A model generated the notes under the pieces. It worked only from the letters and a program-made list of their open reading frames with translations, searched no databases and was not told the origin of the DNA. Made by a program: the position numbers and the translations under genes. From Mercurialis annua (taxonomy: Eukaryota; Streptophyta; Magnoliopsida; Malpighiales; Euphorbiaceae), in assembly GCF_937616625.2 (NCBI RefSeq), contig NC_065571.1, positions 17,424,501-17,488,500 of the forward strand: DNA of 64,000 bases, written 5' to 3'. This document shows positions 10,444 to 20,229 of this stretch, piece by piece. Each line of letters starts with the position of its first letter. Positions within the stretch are counted from its first letter, which is position 1.

Positions 10444-12168
10444 TTAAGCAATAGTCTGCTGATTCTCTACAACCCCTGTCTTAACTTCCGGCGCTATCAG
10501 TTGAGAATGCTGCTGCTGTCCAGTTAGTAGTACCGGCACAAGAGGTGGCACTATCAGCTGAGGCAGGGGTTGTTGGGTTTTAACCACCTTAGGCTCGGTT
10601 GTAATCTCCACTGGAGGAACCTCTGAAAAGTTGCGCCTATCCCAAAGAGGAGCCAGGTTTGCGTTTGTTGGAGGCAAGGGTGGAGGGACTTGGGGGAGGA
10701 GGACATGGTTTGGTAGCACTGAAGGGCTGAAGATGGCACTTTGGAGAGTAGTGAAGGTAGTAGGTTGAGTACCTGAGGGAGGTGACTGGATGTAGTCATC
10801 AATGGCGAAGAGTGCTGAGTTGGGTATAAGGTCCTGGATTGGGTTGAAGGTTGAGTCATTCCTGGGAAAGAAATAGTGAAGCAAGCCTAGCTCTTCAAGC
10901 ACCCTAGTGCTGCAGTGGATGGGCTGTTCTGATGTCTCTTGGTTGCAGCTAAAGTTTGGGCTGTCTCCAAAGATGAATGGGTCCAACTTGAAGACCTTGT
11001 ACGATTCCGGATCTTGAACCCTGGGCTGGGCCGGCCCAGAGCTCTCTTGATTGCTTCCTGGCTGGGGTCCCTCCATCTGGTATTTTTGGTTAGATATAAA
11101 GCTGTCAGAGATCTTGGTACGAGGTACGGCTGGTATAGCTCCCAAAAAGGCAACATCCCCAGAGTTAGGGGGGGAGATAGTAGCCTTTCCAATCACCAAC
11201 GGTCTATTAAGGTTTCTTTTACCCTCATTCCAGTTTGCTACGTCTGAGCGTTGACTGATAGCCCCTTTTCCACTGTAGACTACCTTTTCCTTACCCTTAT
11301 CTTCTCTTCTCCCTATGCTCTTAGGGTTTCTGTCGACCCAACGGTCAAGGACCATAGGGTTAGGACCTTGCTGCCTTGCTGTGGTTGCTACCCTGGTTGA
11401 AACTTCACCGGTAAGGGTCTTCACCGGAGGTTTCTTGTTGGATCCTACTCTCATCCATGGCCCATACTCATGTTCATCTTCACTTGGCAACTCACTTGCT
11501 AGAGTTTTGCAAGTATATGTATAGTGTCCTATGATGCCACACTTATAGCAGATATCTGGCATGCGCTCGTATAGGAAATCAATCCACTTCCTCTGCCCAT
11601 TTCCCAGGGGTGTATAGAGCCCCTTACGAAGTGGTTTATCCAGACTAACCAGGACTCTCACTTTCATCGTGCCGTTGGCTTCCTTGAACTGATTAGGGTT
11701 CGCATCATCCATCAGCAGCTCCTCGAATAAACCTCCTATCAACTTGGCATTGTGGATGTTGATCTGGTTTGCTGGTAACCTTAGAGCATGAACCCAGAAA
11801 GGGGAGATAGAAAAGACCACCTCATCAATGGCCCTATCCTCGGACCATTCTTGTAGTGCTAGCAGACTGTTATTGACACACCAAGGGCGACCGTTCCAGA
11901 CCCGGAGCATCTCCTCTTCCTTCCCAAAGTAGAATGCAAAAACGTCATCTCTCCCTTTGGTAGTGGAAAGTCCATGCTTCAGGCGCCAGGAAGAGACCAG
12001 AATATCACAAAGAAGCAGAGGGTTGTTGATCTTGTTACCAAAAAATTTCCCGGCTAGAACAAACCTGTCCTTGAGTTTCTCCTGGACCAGTTCCACAGTA
12101 GGTTCTGAGACCTGGAGCTTAACTGCATGCAAGGACAAATCAAGGATATCCTTCTGCTGTAGAGCCAT
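10444..12168 (-). CDS. LINE ORF1: DUF4283 / CCHC zinc-knuckle nucleic-acid-binding protein
   Basis: The frame is open back to 12339, but the sequence before 12168 is Leu/Pro/Thr-rich and unlike the family. The Met at 12168 (MALQQKDILDL) starts the recognisable protein, giving 574 residues. Residues about 20-170 form a DUF4283 domain (VLAGKFFG, FYFGKEEEMLRVWNGRPW). Residues about 205-219 are a CCHC knuckle, CYKCGIIGHYTYTC. The C-terminal half is Pro/Ser/Gln-rich and low in complexity. ORF1 proteins of plant LINEs bind the element RNA in the ribonucleoprotein particle. A different frame overlaps the end (10107-10451), and a frameshift near the C-terminus cannot be excluded. Confidence 0.85.
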   Translation of the reverse strand: MALQQKDILDLSLHAVKLQVSEPTVELVQEKLKDRFVLAGKFFGNKINNPLLLCDILVSSWRLKHGLSTTKGRDDVFAFYFGKEEEMLRVWNGRPWCVNNSLLALQEWSEDRAIDEVVFSISPFWVHALRLPANQINIHNAKLIGGLFEELLMDDANPNQFKEANGTMKVRVLVSLDKPLRKGLYTPLGNGQRKWIDFLYERMPDICYKCGIIGHYTYTCKTLASELPSEDEHEYGPWMRVGSNKKPPVKTLTGEVSTRVATTARQQGPNPMVLDRWVDRNPKSIGRREDKGKEKVVYSGKGAISQRSDVANWNEGKRNLNRPLVIGKATISPPNSGDVAFLGAIPAVPRTKISDSFISNQKYQMEGPQPGSNQESSGPAQPRVQDPESYKVFKLDPFIFGDSPNFSCNQETSEQPIHCSTRVLEELGLLHYFFPRNDSTFNPIQDLIPNSALFAIDDYIQSPPSGTQPTTFTTLQSAIFSPSVLPNHVLLPQVPPPLPPTNANLAPLWDRRNFSEVPPVEITTEPKVVKTQQPLPQLIVPPLVPVLLTGQQQHSQLIAPEVKTGVVENQQTIA

Positions 12169-12592
12169 GATTTTGTTAATTGAAGGGGGGCTAATTAATG
12201 CGAGCAATAACTGCAATGTGTTGGTGAGGAGTAAATGCAGGGTTTGAGGTAGAAAGGAAGTACTAATTATCAGAAGGGGAAGCAAGGAGTAATGGTAGTT
12301 GTTGAACAGGTATGACGGGAAGGGAGAGTGTGGTGCCATAAATAGGGTTTAAGGTTGAGTGTTTAAGGTTGAGTGTTTGATTTAAGAGAGCAGTCGTGGA
12401 ACTGCAGGATAATAGTATACACCAAAGAAGAACATAGACAAACCGGAGTATTGGAGTTTCAATCAGACCAGAAAGTGAAAAGTAGGGTTGAGGTGACAAA
12501 CAGGCGGCCGCCGTATTACAGGGGTTAACGTGTTGCAGGGTAGAAGGGAAAAAATTGGAGAGGAAGGGCTAAACCCTTAGAGTAGTGTATTA

Positions 12593-12606
12593 TTGCTTCA
12601 TAAGAT
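12593..12606. repeat. LINE target-site duplication, right copy
   Basis: TTGCTTCATAAGAT, a perfect match to 5993-6006. It marks the 5' end of the minus-oriented LINE. Confidence 0.9.
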
Positions 12607-12980
12607 GATGCCTATATGTTCCTTATATATGTTCCTTATGAATGGGTACAACCCTTGAAAATGAAATTTAGCCCTTTGCTCATAAATGCCTCCAATAAAA
12701 TATGTACTCTTAATTGGCAAAATAACTCATTCATATCATTGATGAGTTCCTGGTTTCAAAATAAAAGTGAGATTGTTACAGTCCATCTGTCTCCAATAGT
12801 TTACAAAATAAAGATAAAATCAATAACACACTTTCTTGTTTATATTTTTTTCTTCCGATTGGACATTAGAAGACCTAAAATATTAAAAAAATGTCGGGGT
12901 TCAGTGAGGATAAGAAAGAAATGGTTAAAACTATAACAAAGGAGACACGGAGAGAGATGGAGCGAGAAAGAAAGTGACAG
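12607..12980. other. interior of the decayed host element
   Basis: AT-rich sequence between the LINE and the MULE dimer. It would have been continuous with 5481-5992 before the LINE inserted. The frame at 12616-12936 shows no recognisable domain. No gene called. Confidence 0.4.
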
Positions 12981-13141
12981 AAGAAAAACTGGATTGCTAT
13001 TCGCCGCCCCCTTTTGCTTAGCACCGCACAGGCGAAGGACAATTTTACCCTTTTCACATTTTCAATAGAAAACCAATTCATAAAAAAAAAACTAAATCCT
13101 CTCAACTCATTCAACTTTTCACAAATTCATATTTTACGAAA

Positions 13142-16095
13142 ATGTCGGATTTGGAACGAGATAGAAATCGACAACCTCTGGTAAGTATTTTTTTTTATTA
13201 ATTTCGGTTTTTTTTTTTTAAAAAACAATTTAAAAAATAGAAAACGGGATTTCACGTCCCCTCCGGAGGAGGGGACGCCGGAAACCGGCGTCCCCTCTTC
13301 CGGAGGGGACGTGAAATCCCACGTTCCCTCCGGAAGAGGGAACGTGGATTTCCCACGTTCCCTCTTCCGGAGGGAACGTGCGGCGTCCCCTCCGGAAGGG
13401 GGGACGCCGGAAACGGCGTCCCCCCTTCCGGAGGGGACAGGGGACGCTGGCGTCCCCTCCGGAAGGGAGGACGCCGTTTTCGGCGTCCCCCCTTCCGGAG
13501 GGGACGAACGGCGTCCCCTCCGGAAGAGGGGACGCCGGAAACGGCGTCCCCCCTTCCGGAGGAGACGTGGGCGTCCGGCGTCCCCTCTTCCGGAGGGGAC
13601 GCCGGACGCCCGTTCCGTAATTTAATATAATTTATTTTTTTTAAAAAAAAAAAATAAATTTAAAATAAATAATTATTTGAAATAAATTAAATAATTTTAC
13701 AAATTTATTTAATTTAATATATATTATTTCTATAATTTAAATTATTATAATTGCAGGGCAGAAAGCGTATGGGGAAGACGTTTTTGGCCCCAGAATTAGG
13801 GGGATCGGGAGCCCGTCACGTTACGACGCGTAAAGTTTCTGCCTCGGCTCGACGGAAGAAACAAGCGCATACTTCTCCCGATGAGGTCCGCATTTCTGTT
13901 GAGGATCTTAGAGAGTCTGATGATTTTGTGAGCTCAGAGGACGAGCCAGAGGACGAGCCAGAGGACGAGCCAAGTGAAAAAATTTACATTTCTAAACGGA
14001 AAAAGGGTGCAGGTGGTCGGTTCGTTGGCGACTCGTCATCAGGTAAATATAATTAAATGATTATAATTAATTTAATAATATTGTTAAAAAATTAAATGTA
14101 ATTTAATTATGTTTACTGTTACTTTCAGGGTCGAACAGACGACCTGAAGAGGTTGACGTGTGGACCGTTACTGGTCCAGTACCTGGTGGACCCGAGGATG
14201 ACACTGTTATTCCTAGTTTTCTCGGGCATGTCGCTTCTCGGCTATGGGATGGGGCGGACAGAGGCGTGCTGAAGTGTCAGACTAGACATGGAGCTCTGAA
14301 GAAGCTGAGACAGTGGTATGAGACGGCCTCAGAGGAGGTTAAGGTGCTGATAGACGGGACTGAGATATCACATCTCCCGTTTATCATGTTTGATCATCTG
14401 GATATCCCGCTCCTTTCTGCATTTGTGGAGCGATGGCAGCCAGATACAAACTCTTTTCACATGCCATTCGGGGAGATGACCATCACATTACATGACGTGT
14501 GGCATATTCTTCGGATTCCAGTTGCTGGGGCTATGGTTTCAGGTGCGATATTCTGTTATATTTTTTACATTTAATGTTATTTAGAATAAGTTAATTGTTT
14601 TAGGTTATTTAATAAAATATTTAGACAAATTAGTTGTTTAATGTGGATTGTGTTTTGGTTTGCCAATTGTAATTTCTTTGCAGGACTTCCCTGAAAAATG
14701 GGTGATGCTCATTTTTAGGGGAAGTGCTGCCCAATTTTTTCTAGAAATTTACTGTACCTATTGCGTGATATTAATTTAAATTGCGAAATTATGTTTTCAG
14801 GTCAGCCGAACAAGGCTCAGCTGATGGCTTACTGCGTACAGATTTTAGGTATTTCACCAGAGGATCTTGTGAGTAAGACGAGCAAGCATTTTGCCCAGGG
14901 AGGTGTGCTGATTGAGTCGATCATCAGCTTATGTAGGCGTGACCGTACTGCAGAGGTGGAGGCAATAGCCTGGATCTGGTTGACGTTAGGTTGCACTCTA
15001 TTCACTGACAAGAGTGGCCATCGGATTAGACCTGCAACCATATGGGAGGTGCGGGAAGGAGTCACAGATACGAGTACAGTTTCCTGGGGATCAGCTACAC
15101 TAGCTTATCTCTATCGGCAGCTTGGAATCTCATCGAGAGGAGACTGCTCCGGTTTGACTGGCTGTCTGACACTGCTGCAGACATGGATTTATGAGTACTT
15201 TCCATGCTTCCGGCCCCAGCGAGAGCGGTTGTTGATCGAGTCTCATCTTCCTCGAGCTTCTAGCTGGAGTGCTATTGCGTCTGATTGCTCAGCCACCCGA
15301 CTTCGGTCCTTGCGAGCTCGTTTGGACACGCTGACTGCTGAGGAGGTATGTAAATTTGTTAATCTATTAGTTAAATTTTATTTTATTACGATCGCTATAT
15401 TTTAATTTTTGTTTTGTAATTTTTTAACAGATCACATGGCTCCCTTTTGGCGGCGAGCCTGCTGCCACCGTAGAGCACACTGCATATTATGGCTGGATAG
15501 CGTACCGGGACATTGTCGAGCCGTACATGCCGTCTAGGGTGCTGCGACAGCTGGGTTATGTGCAGACTGTACCTGTGCCAATTTGTCGGCCAATAGGGGC
15601 TGTTAGGTCCTGGAAGTCACTCAAGTACTCTGTGGACATGAGTGTGACGATTGCGGTTGACATGTGGAACGCTTTTCCAGTCATGTACAAGCTGCCGTTA
15701 ATGGGATTTGAGGAAGCCCACGTTATTGCTGGAGGATGCCATCCAGCTTACCTGGACTGGTTCGAGCGCCATTCGCACCCCCGTGTCCTTCCTGGCAGAG
15801 ATGTTCCACGACGACATCCTCCCCGCAGCAACAACGATTATGTAAGTTTTCATTTTATAATTTAGTGAATATTACATATATTTAACATATTGAATTTACT
15901 TGTCTATTTGTGGTATTACAGTGGATGACACTGGTGACCACGAGGTACGAGCATTTCATCCAAAAAGTCAGCACGATTACCGGCCAACATAGACAGCACT
16001 GCGACTTTGACGGCATTCCGGAGTTGGAGACTGAGACGGAGGAGGCCAGCACGGATTTGGAGAGAATCATGGCCGCTTGGCGCATTGCTGACTGA
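13142..16095 (+). CDS. plant mobile domain (PMD, MAIN-like) protein, MULE-borne, unit 1
   Basis: I read six exons: 13142-13180, 13757-14042, 14129-14542, 14801-15345, 15431-15841, 15922-16095. All introns are GT..AG and phases agree, giving 622 aa. Exon 1 encodes MSDLERDRNRQPL. Residues about 14-108 are basic, then acidic, with three EDEP repeats. From about residue 115 the protein matches the PMD/aminotransferase-like fold of MAIN and MAIL1: HLPFIMFDHLDIPLLSAFVERW, MPFGEMTITLHDVWHILRIP, WIWLTLGCTLF, Y.EYFPCF, then EPYMPSRVLRQLGYVQTVP. Cellular MAIN/MAIL1 act in transcriptional silencing and genome stability. Transposon-encoded PMD copies are known and their role is unsettled, though anti-silencing or DNA binding is plausible. 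Intron 1 contains a palindrome array. A possible extra acceptor at 14684 was not needed to keep the frame. Confidence 0.85.
13246..13616. repeat. GC-rich nested palindrome array, TCCGGA core (PMD intron 1, unit 1)
   Basis: About 370 bases of words such as GCGTCCCCTCCGGA and their complements stand in AT-rich surroundings. The first 75 bases (13246-13320) form one hairpin with two 36-base arms, a single mismatch and an AAA loop. Further on, a 27-base arm (CACGTTCCC...GGGAACGTG), itself nearly self-complementary, occurs twice in inverse orientation around GATTTCC. The array lies wholly in the intron between exon 1 and exon 2 of the PMD gene. Open frames through it are a by-product of GC content. 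Confidence 0.9.
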
Positions 16096-16328
16096 GTGTT
16101 GTTAGTATATGCTGTATGTTTATATTATTAGTACTTTTTTCTGATTATGGACTTGTTTTCTTTAGATGTTAGTTTCTAGAGAATTTTTTTATATTATGTA
16201 CGTGTATGTTTTTATGCAATTTCATGAACATTTTTAAATATTACGTACTGTGGAGTTCAAAAATATTACACGTATAATAATAAAACACACAATCAGCATA
16301 ATTACCGAATAAACAATTTACAATCAAC

Positions 16329-19300
16329 TCAATCTGCCATACCTATCAAACTATCCCATTGCTCTCTCCTATTAGCATATAAAGTATGCCAAGACTGAAC
16401 AGTATGGTCCCTGTGCTGGAACCACAGGGTGGGAATTGGTGGGACAGGAAAATTATCCTGCAGATTCAACCTAACAAAATGTGCGCGTCCACTAATATAC
16501 AATATCACTATCTCCTTCGATGGTCGTGAGTGAACCTCAGAGGAATGCAAAGGCAGAACAGTAAACGAAGAGAACCGCGTCTGTTGTAGCGTCCCGCCTT
16601 GTATGTAAATAACAGCTGCATTGAAGATAGTGGCAATAGGGAACAAGTCATCCAATACCTGCATCCATTTAATAAGTCAGAATATAAATATCATTTTTTT
16701 AAAAAAATATAATAACTTTGTGATAAATTTATATAATTCAATTAAATACCTGCATCCAGTAGCTAGGGCCACACTCTCCGCCTTCCCAGCTAATACGTGT
16801 AATGGCCGCTTGCAACCCATCAATGAAAATACCCTCGTATCGATAAGGGTGGGCGGAGATTTCGTTTGCAATGTTCATTCTAGTCATTCCCCACATCTTC
16901 TCGTCACCATATATGTGGTCTGCCACCACGCGAAATCCACAGTTGCCGTCTCCACGCACGTCCACAAGCTCGTCAACGAATGGTAAAAGGAATCCTGGAA
17001 TAACCTCCGCATTTTGCAAACCAGCTGCGGGAAATAAAAAAAATATTATTATAAATAACAAGGATACTACTACAGTAGACGTACATAACGAATAATAGTG
17101 GATGATAATTACCTGACGCGGATGTACGATTTTTCTGAGCTTTGGAAGATTTAGGACGACCAGGTACACGGTCCTTGTACTCATGACGACTCGGATCCCG
17201 CTTCGTTGATTTGCTCCCCTTTGGTCGACCTTTGACATTTGTTTTAACTTCTGGTTCCATGTAGCCTAAGTCTTCGGGGTGAAGTCGCTCTCGAACAATA
17301 CGAGAAATATCACGCAACACTGAAGGATCCTTAGTCATGACCTCCTCGGCGACCTCGTGAAAATACTGATGTTCCTCAGTCTGAAAACCAGCAAAATCGG
17401 GTTGCGCAGATGTGTCCAACCCATCGCCGAGAATAACAAGTTTCGTCCAAAACGGGTGTATACTGTCAAGGCTGATCGGGTTACCTACAAATAACACATA
17501 TTAGCTTTCAATAACAATATTAATATTTTTAATATTAGTATTCAATGAAAGTGGTGCGTGATACCTGAATCGACCACCGCTCGCAGCTCACATGCACAGG
17601 GGATCTGATGTGTTGATCTAACCACACAACCACAGCGATCGTAGACATCGGTACTCAATTCTCGCATACGCCTTAGTTCTTTCGATATTAAATCCAGACA
17701 GTAATGCGACACTCTGCATGAGAGCTTGTCAAATGGAAAACCGCGTCGATGTACGCCAATAGTCCGTCTGGAGTCCTCAAGTGTTTTGCTGCAGTAATTT
17801 TAAAACATTTATGTTAATAACAATGACAACATAGTTTGTATAAGTACTAATATTACTCGAGAAGAATGTTACCGGATATCTATCAGCTGCGACTGTATAA
17901 CTTTGTCGACCTTCGTCCAGACTGTGTCCAGAGCACCGGTGCTAGAGTTGAGCCACTGCTTAAGCTGAGCATGTGCGCTCTCGACTCTACATGTGGTGGT
18001 GTTTCCAAAATGTAGGACTAAGTCCGTCCAGCAAGATACGAACTTCTCTCTGTGTCCCAGCCAAGTCCCCTCAATGTACTGTATCAACCCTGGAAAACCT
18101 TTAAACCGATCTCTGAAGTGCTCCACAGCTATGTTATATTTATCAAAACTTGGCGCTCTGATAATTTTCTTCCATGTACTATTCTTGAAAATTTCAGCAA
18201 ACTCTTGGTTTTTCCCACTAATTCTGTACACTCTATCTTCTACGTCCTTATTTATGTGCCACGTACATAGTAGATGAGAAGAACGTGGGAAAACCTCTGA
18301 CACTGGTCTCATAAGCCCCAATTCTCGATCAGTAAGAATAGCGCTCGGATGAATATGTTCCCCAATCAAGCACCTGCATTATTGCCCGATGATTTAATAA
18401 GTAATTTGAATTTGAATATCATTAAAATATCAAATAACATAATTATAATTAAATACCTCAGTCTCTCCAATACCCATCTGTAGCTCCCTTCAGTCTCATC
18501 CTTCATAATTGCATATGCAATTATGAAGTTCTTGTTGCAAGGAGTCATTCCAATAATCTCCAAAAAAGGCAGCTTGTACTTGTTCGTCTTGTACGTGGAG
18601 TCCATGCCGATGATCCAGTAGTACGTACGAAGTAGTCTCACTGAATCAGGATGAGCCATGAAAATATGGGTCAACACACCTGTATCCTCCTCAGCAAGAG
18701 TCCAGTGTACATAATCATTTTGCTGAGCCATGTGATAAAATTGCCCAACCACATCTCTACCTTCAAAGCTAGACTTTCTCAAAGTCTCTCTATAGTTGTA
18801 CACTTGCTTTATTCTAGGGTTGTCAGATGGTACTTTTTCTTTTAAAGCTGCCATGATAGAACACGGCTTCGCTTGTGCCGCAGTCATATCTCGCACAATT
18901 TCTTTGGCCTCGCCACTCAGCCCACTCATCTGACGGTATCCTTCAGGATACACAGCTAGAGCATGGTTGTGTGTACTCGAAATACCAGGATCTGTAAGTA
19001 TAAACCATGCAGTCTTTCCTAATTTGACAATAATTTTAAATTTGCACTTACACGCTTTTGTCTTCGTATTTTTCCGTACGAAGGAATCAGAATCTGTGAA
19101 TGAACCTCTGTAACGCTCACCCCGAGCACATCGTAGAAGCTTCTTTTTCCCCTCGTTCTTATGTGACGAAATGACTAATTCAAATCCAATCTTTATAGCA
19201 GTACTCTTAGCCCAAGTAATTGCTTCAACATCACTATCAAACCCATGATCTAGCTTAAACCAATCGCTGTAATCAATTCCATCACCGCCATAATCTTCTA

Positions 19301-19902
19301 AATCAACCTGCAAAACATAAATACTTACGTTTAACAAATCGAAATAATATGTAATAAAAAGTCGTAATAATATGGAATAAAAAATTACTGTAATTATTAA
19401 AAGTTAATTTCAACGTTTTTTTTAGCATTAATTAATTTCCGGCCGCGACGTTTCGGTCGCGGCCGGAAAAGGGGACGCCGGCGTCCTCTCCAGAGGAGAG
19501 GACGCCGGCGTTGGGCGTCCCCTCTAGAGGAGGGGACGCCCAGCTCCACGTCCCCTCTAGAAGAGGGGACGTAGAGTTGGGCGTCCCCTCCTCTAGAGGG
19601 GACGCCAAACGCCGGCGTCCCCTCTTCTAGAGAGGACGCTCGCGTCCTCTCTAGAAGAGGGGACGCCCAAAATTGGCGTCCCCTCTAGAGGAGAGGACGT
19701 GGAATTTCACGTCCTCTCCTCTGGAGGGAACGTGAAATCCAATCGTCCCCTCCTCTGGAGGGAACGTGAAATCCAATCGTCCCCCTTGAAAAAATTTAAA
19801 AAAATATTTAAAAAATTTAATTATTACCCCAGAAAAGCCGGAAAAACTTGTTTCCGAATGCCGATACTCGTTTCCCGACGAATTATACTCGTTATCCGTC
19901 AT
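16329..19902 (-). CDS. FAR1/MULE transposase fused to SWIM finger and OTU protease, unit 1
   Basis: I read seven exons on the minus strand: 19828-19902, 18457-19307, 17873-18373, 17565-17788, 17113-17484, 16750-17024, 16329-16658. All are GT..AG and in frame, giving 875 aa. Exon 1 encodes MTDNEYNSSGNEYRHSETSF. Residues about 50-160 resemble a FAR1 DNA-binding region (CARGER.RGS, CKCKFKI, THNH). The transposase domain (about 240-460) has candidate acidic residues in MDSTYKT, LTDRELG and RVESAH, and a CTWH motif. A SWIM finger follows (CGCVV..H..PCAC, about 520-540). Residues about 625-665 carry two AT-hook-like motifs (KGRPKGSK, PGRPKSSK). The OTU domain (about 690-830) has DGNCGFR with Cys703 and a distal His826 in RAHFVRL. 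MULEs are known to carry OTU domains. Both enzymatic halves look intact. Confidence 0.88.
19436..19790. repeat. GC-rich palindrome array, TCTAGA core (transposase intron 1, unit 1)
   Basis: It begins with a perfect 14-bp hairpin (TTTCCGGCCGCGAC, loop GTTTCG, 19436-19469). About 300 bases follow of GCGTCCCCTCTAGA and complementary words, for example GGCGTCCCCTC next to GAGGGGACGCC. The flanking word GCGTCCCCTC is the same as in the array at the other end of the element, but the central palindrome is TCTAGA instead of TCCGGA. It lies inside intron 1 of the transposase gene. Confidence 0.9.
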
Positions 19903-20052
19903 TTTACTCGGCTTTTTACATATTTTTCCGAATGTGTTCGAATAAGTTGAGAGAATCTTGGTTTTTTTTTTTTGCAAATTTTTCTAAAAGGGCAGAAAAT
20001 GTCTTTTGCCTGTGCGGTGGTAAGCAAAAGGGGGCGGCGAATAGCAATACCC

Positions 20053-20076
20053 TATTTTTATCGTGTAATTCAATAA
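20053..20076. other. 24-bp spacer between the two MULE units
   Basis: It reads TATTTTTATCG then TGTAATTCAATAA. Neither end shows a target duplication of the unit it touches. It may be filler DNA from the event that created the dimer, or the remnant of an ancestral flanking site. Confidence 0.7.
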
Positions 20077-20229
20077 CTGGATTGCTATTCGCCGCCCCCT
20101 TTTGCTTAGCACCGCACAGGCGAAGGACAATTTTACCCTTTTCACATTTTCAATAGAAAACCAATTCATAAAAAAAAAACTAAATCCTCTCAACTCATTC
20201 AACTTTTCACAAATTCATATTTTACGAAA

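Larger units (their letters stand above)
6007..12592 (-). mobile_element. full-length plant LINE (L1-type) retrotransposon
   Basis: The element is about 6.59 kb, oriented on the minus strand and flanked by a perfect 14-bp target duplication. The plus strand begins with about 10 T (the poly-A tail of the element). Two open frames follow in element order: ORF1 with DUF4283 and a CCHC knuckle, then ORF2 with endonuclease, reverse transcriptase, zf-RVT and RNase H. The presumed 5' untranslated region is about 12169-12592. Length, domain order and tail fit the plant L1 clade. It is probably inactive: ORF2 has one internal stop and a suspicious endonuclease substitution. Confidence 0.93.
12989..20052. 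mobile_element. MULE unit 1 (PMD gene plus transposase-OTU gene)
   Basis: TIRs of about 70 bp: left starts CTGGATTGCTATTCGCC, right (minus strand) GGGTATTGCTATTCGCC. Both continue CGCCCCCTTTTGCTTA and CACCGCACAGGC, then drift apart. Inside are two convergent spliced genes, PMD (+) and FAR1/MULE-OTU (-), with stop codons only 233 bp apart. Each gene begins 150 bp inside its TIR with a tiny exon and then an intron holding a GC palindrome array. Both genes can be joined without frameshift or stop, so the unit looks potentially autonomous. Confidence 0.85.

Noticed and set aside
13311..13625. Overlapping open frames rich in PEGG and RRPPFRR repeats (also 20399-20713)
   Set aside because: They run through the GC-rich palindrome array in several phases. 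They have no start context and lie inside an intron. Composition alone explains them.
14684..14760. Possible extra PMD exon after a CTTTGCAG acceptor
   Set aside because: Joining exon 3 directly to 14801 keeps the frame and the PMD motif order. No suitable donor was needed or evident.
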